Below are positions 59,501-64,000 of a stretch of 64,000 bases of DNA, in pieces. Origin of the DNA: Rhizobium sp. Root1220 (GTDB lineage Bacteria > Pseudomonadota > Alphaproteobacteria > Rhizobiales > Rhizobiaceae). Every line of letters begins with the position of its first letter. The first letter of the stretch is position 1. The position numbers and the translations under genes are program-made. Where the stretch lies: contig NZ_LMDG01000034.1 of NCBI RefSeq assembly GCF_001426265.1, positions 110,888 to 174,887 on the forward strand, read 5' to 3'. The notes beneath the pieces are model-generated. The model searched no databases. It saw nothing but the letters and a program-made list of their open reading frames with translations, and was not told where the DNA came from.

Positions 59501-61228
59501 GATGAAGGAGACAAGGCTCATCACCAGCTCTTCGCGGATCGGATCGATCGGCGGGTTGGTGACCTGCGCGAAGTTCTGCTTGAAGTAGGTGTAGAGCAGC
59601 TTCGACTTTTCCGACATCGCCGAGATCGGCGTATCGGTGCCCATCGAACCGACGGCTTCCTGACCGGTCGTCGCCATCGGCGACATCAGGATGCGGGTGT
59701 CTTCGGTGGTATAGCCGAACGCCTGCTGGCGGTTCAGCAACGACACATCGCGACGAAGTGCGCGCGGCTCGACCGGCTTCAGGTCTTCGAGGATCAGCTG
59801 CGTGCGGTTCAGCCAGCTGCGATACGGATGCTTGGTCGCGAGCTCGGACTTCACGTCCTCGTCGGAAACGATCCGGCCCTTTTCCATGTCAATCAGCAGC
59901 ATCTTGCCCGGCTGCAGGCGCCACTTCTTGATGATGTCCTCTTCCGGAACGGGCAGCGTGCCGGCTTCGGAAGCGAGGATGACGCGGTCGTCCTTGGTGA
60001 CGAGATAACGCGCCGGACGCAGGCCGTTACGGTCGAGCGTAGCGCCAATCTGCTTGCCATCGGTAAAGGCAACGGCAGCAGGGCCGTCCCACGGCTCCAT
60101 CAGCGCTGCGTGGTATTCGTAGAATGCCTTGCGTTCGGCCGCCATCGACTGGTTGCCGGCCCAGGCTTCCGGGATCAGCATCATGACGGCATGCGCCATA
60201 GAGTAGCCGCCGCGCACGAGGAACTCGAGCGCGTTGTCGAAACAGGCCGTATCCGACTGACCTTCATAGGAGATCGGCCAGAGCTTGGAGATGTCCTCGC
60301 CGAACAGCGGAGAGGAAACAGACGCCTGACGTGCCGCCATCCAGTTGACGTTGGAGCGCAGCGTGTTGATCTCGCCGTTGTGGGCAACCATTCGGTAAGG
60401 GTGGGCGAGCTTCCACGACGGGAAGGTGTTGGTCGAGAAGCGCTGGTGCACGAGGGCGACGGCACTTTCGAACCGCGGGTCCGACAAGTCCGTGTAATAG
60501 GCGCCAACCTGATAGGCCAGGAACATGCCCTTGTAGACGACGGTCGCAGACGAAAGCGACACAGGATAGAAGTTGCTCTCCTCGCCGTCGAACTCGTCGT
60601 AGATGCGGTTGGAGATCACCTTGCGAAGCGTGAACAGGCGGCGCTCGAACTCGTCGTTCGTTGCGGCTTCTTCGCCGGCACCGATGAAGACCTGGACATG
60701 GTGCGGCTCGGTCGCGGCAATCTCGGGTGCCTTGGAGAGCGATGCATTGTCGACCGGCACGTCGCGAAAGCCGATGAACACCTGGCCTTCCTCGACGATG
60801 ACGTCCCTGATCACTTTCTTGAAATGCTCGATCTGCTTTTCGTCGCGCGGCATGAAGATATGGCCCACGCCATACTCTCCGGCCTTCGGCAAGGTGATGC
60901 CCTGCTTGGCCATTTCCTCGCGGAAAAACCGGTCGGGAATCTGCACCAGAATGCCGGCACCATCTCCCATCAGCGGATCGGCACCGACGGCACCGCGGTG
61001 CGTCAGGTTCTCGAGAATGAAAAGACCGTCCTTGATGATCTGGTGGGACTTCTGACCCTTCATGTGCGCCACGAAGCCGACACCGCAGGCATCATGCTCG
61101 TTGCGCGGGTCGTAGAGCCCCTGTTTTCGCGGAAGACCGGAGGCGAATTTACGGGTATTGGCCGTCGCGCGCGTCGTTGCTGCTGCTGCTGCGAACTGAT
61201 CAAAACCCGTGGATGGCGTCTTCGTCAT
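56501..61228 (-). CDS. gltB: Glutamate synthase large subunit
   Basis: This is the NADPH-GOGAT large chain: glutamine plus 2-oxoglutarate to two glutamates. The 1575-residue precursor has a 47-residue propeptide before the nucleophile Cys48 (NEHDACGVGFVAH). The class II glutaminase domain (HRGAVGADPLMGDGAGI) follows, then a central domain. The FMN synthase domain has LISPPPHHDIYSIEDLAQL and SGFDGGTGASPL. The 3Fe-4S motif is C-x5-C-x4-C in CIMMRKCHLNTCPVG. A C-terminal GXGXG beta-helix ends the protein (EYMTGGVVVVLGETGRNFA). No disruption is seen over 4.7 kb. Confidence 0.97.
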   Translation of the reverse strand: MTKTPSTGFDQFAAAAATTRATANTRKFASGLPRKQGLYDPRNEHDACGVGFVAHMKGQKSHQIIKDGLFILENLTHRGAVGADPLMGDGAGILVQIPDRFFREEMAKQGITLPKAGEYGVGHIFMPRDEKQIEHFKKVIRDVIVEEGQVFIGFRDVPVDNASLSKAPEIAATEPHHVQVFIGAGEEAATNDEFERRLFTLRKVISNRIYDEFDGEESNFYPVSLSSATVVYKGMFLAYQVGAYYTDLSDPRFESAVALVHQRFSTNTFPSWKLAHPYRMVAHNGEINTLRSNVNWMAARQASVSSPLFGEDISKLWPISYEGQSDTACFDNALEFLVRGGYSMAHAVMMLIPEAWAGNQSMAAERKAFYEYHAALMEPWDGPAAVAFTDGKQIGATLDRNGLRPARYLVTKDDRVILASEAGTLPVPEEDIIKKWRLQPGKMLLIDMEKGRIVSDEDVKSELATKHPYRSWLNRTQLILEDLKPVEPRALRRDVSLLNRQQAFGYTTEDTRILMSPMATTGQEAVGSMGTDTPISAMSEKSKLLYTYFKQNFAQVTNPPIDPIREELVMSLVSFIGPRPNLLDHEGAANAKRLEVRQPILTNGDLEKIRSIGHTEDRFDTKTLDFTYDVERGAEGMPEMLDRLCERAEAAVKGGYNIIVLSDRQIGPDRIAIPALLATAAVHHHLIRKGLRTSVGLVVETGEPREVHHFCLLAGYGAEAINPYLAFDTLLDMHAKGEFPKEVDASEVVYRYIKAVGKGILKVMSKMGISTYQSYCGGQIFDAIGLQQELVDRYFFGTATMIEGVGLGAIAEETVARHSSAFGKDPLLATTLDIGGEYAYRMRGESHAWTPDAVATLQHAVRGNAEDRYREFAEMVNTSALRMNTIRGLFNIKSAEQLGRKPVSVDEVEPAIDIVKRFSTGAMSFGSISREAHTTLAIAMNRIGGKSNTGEGGEESDRYMPLPDGSSNPERSAIKQIASGRFGVTTEYLVNADMLQIKVAQGAKPGEGGQLPGHKVDATVAKTRHSTPGVGLISPPPHHDIYSIEDLAQLIYDLKNVNPTSDVSVKLVSEVGVGTVAAGVAKARADHITVSGFDGGTGASPLTSLKHAGSPWEIGLAETQQTLVLNGLRSRIALQVDGGLKTGRDVIIGALLGADEFGFATAPLIAAGCIMMRKCHLNTCPVGVATQDPVLRKRFKGTPEHVVNYFFFVANEVREILASLGFTRLDDIIGASELLEKDEMLAHWKSEGLDFSRIFHKVDAPKEATYWTTRQKHPIDDILDRKMIEQAMPALTSKTPVSFEVDIKNVDRSAGAMLSGEVAKRYNHRGLKEDTINVTLRGTAGQSFAAFLARGVTFNLIGDGNDYVGKGLSGGKIIVRPPENSKIVAEDSIIVGNTVLYGATEGECYFRGVAGERFAVRNSGAIAIVEGVGDHGCEYMTGGVVVVLGETGRNFAAGMSGGVAYVLDESGDFAKRCNMAMVELEPVPEEDDMLEKLHHHGGDLAHKGRVDVSGDMTRHDEERLYQLISNHLHYTDSTRARQILDNWVEYRPKFRKVMPVEYRRALEEMERSRMGIAAE

Positions 61229-61762
61229 CTTTTCCTCCTGTCAGAACCCGCAAGTGGCGGGCGGCTCGTCGTCCCGCCCCGTCCCTGATCCTGGGTTCGG
61301 CGCGTGACAGCGCTGTTGCATTGTCGAAGATCCGGTCGCCGACGGCTGGCTTTCGCGTGAAAGCAACCATTGCGCTCCGCGCCTGCTATCCGCCGTCGTG
61401 CGGAGCCTTGGCCCGCGCTCGATGAACTATAGCGTGAAACCCCACGAGTGTAAGGGGTTCTGGCGCCTCTTCGGCCTGAACGGCCAAAATAGGACAGCAA
61501 CACTGTCCTAATTCAACGGCTGTATGCCAGAAACATAGCACCTTCGCAAGAGTGCTGAATTAAAAAATCGTCAATTAACGACGGAAGATTGCCAAAGCGA
61601 CAGAACTAGCGACATAAAATTACGTTGATGTGAGCCATATTGTTTATTGATTGCGGAATTCAATTTCTGTGATGTGTTGCGCCTCTTGCGCTTGATCCAG
61701 TGAACCTTTGGATTAATGTCCCCGTCCGAACCCGTCTCACCCATTTCCCCCAGGTTTTTCCC
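61229..61762. promoter_or_regulatory. Divergent promoter region of gltB and the aldolase gene
   Basis: This 534-base region has no supported gene. The gltB-proximal third is GC-rich, and about 61540-61690 is AT-rich. For gltB, CTTACA (minus strand, 61454-61449) and CTATAG (61432-61427) with a 16-base spacer are a possible promoter, giving a leader of about 190 bases. A perfect inverted repeat lies upstream at 61490-61510. Short open frames here lack ribosome sites and family patterns. Confidence 0.4.
61490..61510. promoter_or_regulatory. Inverted repeat TAGGACAG-N5-CTGTCCTA upstream of gltB
   Basis: Eight-base perfect arms are separated by CAACA. The repeat sits about 36 bases upstream of the proposed gltB -35 element, a position suited to an activator or repressor dimer. 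The sequence does not match the NtrC consensus (TGCACC-N5-GGTGCA). Confidence 0.5.
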
Positions 61763-62812
61763 ATGATTTTTGCTTCCGATAATTGGGCCGGCGCCCACCG
61801 GTCAATTGCCGAACGCCTGCTACAGGAATCCACCGGTTTCGCGGCAGCCTACGGCACGAGCGACCTCGACCGACGCATCGAAGCACGGTTTGCCGAAATC
61901 TTCGAGCGCGAGGTCAGCGTGTTCTTCGTGGCCACCGGAACAGCAGCCAACTCGCTGTCGCTCGCAAGTGTTCAGCGCCCCGGCGGCATCACTTTCTGCC
62001 ATTCCGGAGCCCATGTGATAGAGGACGAATGCGGCGCGCCCGATTTCTTCAGCGGCGCCCGCCTCGTCCCCGTTGAAGGCGAAACAGGCAAGATCGATCC
62101 CGCAAAGCTTTCGAAGAAGATCGCCGGATTTCCCGAGAACGCGGTACAGCACGGTCGCGCGACGGCCGTGACTATCACCCAGGCAACCGAGGTCGGCACA
62201 GCCTACTCGCTTTCCGAGATCGACGAGATCTCGACCATCGCCAGGAAGAACAACCTGCCGCTCCACATGGACGGCGCCCGCTTTGCAAACGCGCTGGTCG
62301 CGCTGGACGCAAGCCCCGCCGAGATGACCTGGAAACGCGGCGTTGACATTCTCTCTTTCGGCGGCACGAAGAACGGCTGTTGGTGCGCCGAGGCAATCGT
62401 CTTCTTCAACCCGGAACAGGGAAAGGAGATGCCTTTCATTCGCAAGCGCGCCGCCCAGCTATTCTCCAAATCACGCTTCATCGCAGCTCAGTTCGACGCC
62501 TATTTCGAGAACGACCTCTGGCTCGATCTTGCCGGTCACGCGAACGGCATGGCCGACCGCCTGCGCGCAGGCATCAATGCCAGCAACTCTGCCCGCCTGG
62601 CGTGGATGACACCCACCAATGAAGTCTTCGCCGTGATCACCAAGATCGCGGCGAAGACCGCAGAGGAAAAGGGTGCGAAATTCTACGAATGGCCAGTGCC
62701 GGCCGCGGCGCCCGAACTGGTAGGCGCCAATGAAACCCTGATCCGCCTCGTCACCAGCTTTGCCACAGAGGCGGCGGATGTCGACGGGTTCCTGAAGTGC
62801 CTTGCAGCCTAG
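61763..62812 (+). CDS. Low-specificity L-threonine aldolase / beta-eliminating lyase family
   Basis: This 349-residue PLP fold-type I enzyme would split threonine to glycine and acetaldehyde. It starts FASDNWAGAHRSIAERLLQE. It has the cofactor-stacking loop FFVATGTAANSLSLA, LPLHMDGARFANALVALD (with the Asp that contacts PLP nitrogen), and the Schiff-base Lys in LSFGGTKNGC. ATG 61763 is chosen because upstream in-frame codons look unrelated to the family. Its stop is three bases from the stop of a convergent 42-residue frame. Confidence 0.9.
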   Translation: MIFASDNWAGAHRSIAERLLQESTGFAAAYGTSDLDRRIEARFAEIFEREVSVFFVATGTAANSLSLASVQRPGGITFCHSGAHVIEDECGAPDFFSGARLVPVEGETGKIDPAKLSKKIAGFPENAVQHGRATAVTITQATEVGTAYSLSEIDEISTIARKNNLPLHMDGARFANALVALDASPAEMTWKRGVDILSFGGTKNGCWCAEAIVFFNPEQGKEMPFIRKRAAQLFSKSRFIAAQFDAYFENDLWLDLAGHANGMADRLRAGINASNSARLAWMTPTNEVFAVITKIAAKTAEEKGAKFYEWPVPAAAPELVGANETLIRLVTSFATEAADVDGFLKCLAA

Positions 62813-62815
62813 ACG

Positions 62816-62944
62816 CTAGTTCTGATGCACGATGACGGCGGACGGTGGCGCACCATTGTCCGTCGTCCCTTCATCATGGCCAGCGACTGCAATGAGCATC
62901 ACACAGGCAACCAGCCCGGATATGAAGAGCGCTCCATATATCAT
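62816..62944 (-). CDS. Small single-span membrane protein, unrecognised
   Basis: This 42-residue frame starts at ATG 62944, nine bases after AAGGAG. It reads MIYGALFISGLVACVMLIAV, then a polar tail AGHDEGTTDNGAPPSAVIVH ending QN. One hydrophobic helix with a short charged tail is what a membrane microprotein looks like. I do not recognise a family. The strong ribosome site and clean stop are the evidence. The gap from 62945 to 63110 would hold its promoter. Confidence 0.5.
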   Translation of the reverse strand: MIYGALFISGLVACVMLIAVAGHDEGTTDNGAPPSAVIVHQN

Positions 62945-63110
62945 CGGTCCGTTCTCCTTGTTACCCCGAACGTCGACCATAAGCCTACGCCAAACTAGAT
63001 ACCGAATCTCACCAGATACCTAAGTTTAAGGGTTGAGAGATCCTTAAATCCCCCGCAGCGGATTAACCATCCGCTATCGGTTTCGAACATAGGGCGCTAG
63101 GCCTCGTTCC

Positions 63111-63965
63111 TCAAGCCGAACGCAGACTCCTGACCTTCGCCAGGATGTCCTCCGACAGAGCCGAGACCAGCACCTGATCGGCGCCCTTGCGCGGGACGAG
63201 CACGAACTCGACGTCTTCCAGCGTCGGCAGCTTGCCCTTGCCGATCTCCTTGAGCCCCGATGGCGCCATGCTGCGTGGCTGGACCAGAACCCCCATGCCG
63301 GCGCGCGCGGCAGCTGTCAATCCGCTGAGGCTGCCGCAAGTACAGACGATCCGCCACGCTATCTGATGGCGCCCGAGCGCCTCGAGCGCAATACTGCGCG
63401 TGACGCTGGGAGGCGGGAAGGCAATCAACGGCAGTGGCCCGCCACTTAAGGCATGGTCCGGATCGCGCGCCAGCCACACCAGCGGCTCGCGATAGACAAG
63501 CCGGCCGCGCGCATCCCCCAGGCGTCGCTTGGCGAGGACGAGATCGATCTCGCCACTGTCCTGCATCTCATAGAGCGTGCCTGACAAGGCGACGGTCAAC
63601 TCCAGGTCGACGGAGGGATGCGAGCGGACGAAATCCTCGAGCACTGCCGGAAGCTGACTGGTGACGAAATCCTCGGAAACGCCGAGCCGCAGATTGCCCC
63701 GCAGGCTTTGACCCTTGAAAAGGGCCTGTACCTGCCCTTCGATGGACAGCATCGCACGCGCGTGCGACAGCAACGCCTCACCGTCCGTTGTCAGCACCAC
63801 CTTGTGGGTGTCGCGAGCGAGCAACCGCCGACCGACCGCATTCTCAAGGCGCTGGATGTGCTGGCTGACCGTCGACTGTCCGAGACCAAGCCTCTCGGCA
63901 GCGAGGGTAAAGCTCCCCATCTGCTCCACGGCGATAAAGCTGCGCAATTGCGTGAGATCAAGCAT
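63111..63965 (-). CDS. LysR-family transcriptional regulator (right edge)
   Basis: This 284-residue protein has a canonical N-terminal winged helix (LTQLRSFIAVEQMGSFTLAA, then LGLGQSTVSQHIQRLENAVG) and a substrate-binding-like effector domain from about 90 (LRLGVSEDFVTSQLPAVLED). The second lobe runs to SALSEDILAKVRSLR. The first 14 residues match the LysR helix closely, so ATG 63965 is secure. Its target is probably the gene beyond the right edge, since a palindrome lies immediately upstream of the start. Confidence 0.92.
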   Translation of the reverse strand: MLDLTQLRSFIAVEQMGSFTLAAERLGLGQSTVSQHIQRLENAVGRRLLARDTHKVVLTTDGEALLSHARAMLSIEGQVQALFKGQSLRGNLRLGVSEDFVTSQLPAVLEDFVRSHPSVDLELTVALSGTLYEMQDSGEIDLVLAKRRLGDARGRLVYREPLVWLARDPDHALSGGPLPLIAFPPPSVTRSIALEALGRHQIAWRIVCTCGSLSGLTAAARAGMGVLVQPRSMAPSGLKEIGKGKLPTLEDVEFVLVPRKGADQVLVSALSEDILAKVRSLRSA

Positions 63966-63968
63966 ATC

Positions 63969-63980
63969 ATATCCCGATAT
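63969..63980. promoter_or_regulatory. Palindrome ATATC-N2-GATAT, candidate LysR site
   Basis: ATATCCCGATAT lies four bases upstream of the LysR start, inside the longer imperfect repeat TATCATATC/GATATGTGATA (63966-63986). Such sites are typical of autoregulated divergent LysR promoters. The partner gene is outside the window. Confidence 0.4.
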
Positions 63981-64000
63981 GTGATAACTGTTATTTCTTG

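Noticed and set aside
59174..61288. 704-codon open frame antisense to gltB
   Set aside because: It lies entirely opposite a well-matched glutamate synthase gene, is Arg/His/Gly/Asp-rich, and shows no domain pattern. Long antisense frames are expected opposite high-GC genes.
61225..61503. 92-codon minus-strand frame in the gltB leader
   Set aside because: It is Arg/Ser-rich, has no ribosome site, and overlaps the proposed promoter and inverted repeat.
1..64000. CRISPR arrays, insertion sequences, prophage, tRNA or rRNA genes
   Set aside because: No spaced direct-repeat arrays, transposase or integrase motifs, or cloverleaf-type sequences were noticed on reading both strands. A tRNA or RNA covariance scan was not possible here.

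Overview
The window is a high-GC, gene-dense bacterial chromosome segment. Gene content points to Rhizobiales, most likely the Rhizobiaceae (Rhizobium/Sinorhizobium/Agrobacterium relatives). Pointers are a Brucella Omp10-like lipoprotein, homospermidine synthase, GapR (DUF2312), DUF1244, DUF1036 and DUF882/MepK-type proteins, a STAS-cheY-cheA-cheW operon, and the long cysteine-free form of ribosomal protein L36. Core genes (purEK, rpmJ, pyk, hemH, gltBD, galU) argue for the chromosome rather than an accessory replicon. I saw no insertion sequences, phage genes, CRISPR arrays, rRNA or tRNA genes.

Layout. 1-6.4 kb: chemosensory operon on the minus strand (STAS, cheY, cheA, cheW, then an MCP running off the left edge), with a divergent soluble MCP-like/CheZ-like coiled-coil protein. 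6.4-12 kb: Sel1-repeat secreted protein, ThiE-like protein, TauE/SafE exporter, ArsR regulator, two divergent DUF465 proteins, purE-purK, rpmJ. 12-21.8 kb: TPR protein, alpha/beta hydrolase, two short-chain dehydrogenases each divergent from a regulator (HxlR, GlxA/AraC type), gamma-glutamyltransferase, a membrane-bound AraC regulator divergent from an exported protein, and a PLP-dependent dehydratase. 21.9-25.5 kb: pyk, DUF1036, N-formylglutamate amidohydrolase family, DUF1244, gapR. 25.9-29.6 kb: exported catalase-like peroxidase translationally coupled to cytochrome b561, then HPP-CBS membrane protein and a LysR regulator. 29.8-39.7 kb: MepK-like peptidase, NtrC-type response regulator, pepF, pabB-pabC, diguanylate cyclase, YciI-like protein, DUF3445 haem protein. 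39.8-45 kb: homospermidine synthase, omp10, LysM-tailed 5'-nucleotidase, hemH. 45-46.9 kb: queC-queD-queE under a preQ1-I riboswitch. 47-56 kb: SPFH/NfeD pair, arabinose-5-phosphate isomerase, outer-membrane beta-barrel, galU, lytic transglycosylase, DUF459 protein. 54.8-64 kb: gltB-gltD, a threonine-aldolase-type enzyme, a 42-residue membrane microprotein and a LysR regulator.

Most of the window is ordinary Rhizobiaceae core genome. The observations most worth following are: the MCP reading frame that leaves the family pattern just before the left edge; the soluble coiled-coil protein next to the che operon with a CheZ-like helix and a receptor-tip-like hairpin; the queE frameshift inside a CG run; a preQ1-I riboswitch overlapping the queC ribosome-binding site; a shared CTAAAAAGT element at two dehydrogenase/regulator promoters; and an unannotated membrane microprotein at 62.8-62.9 kb. 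All functional calls are read from sequence patterns without database searches.
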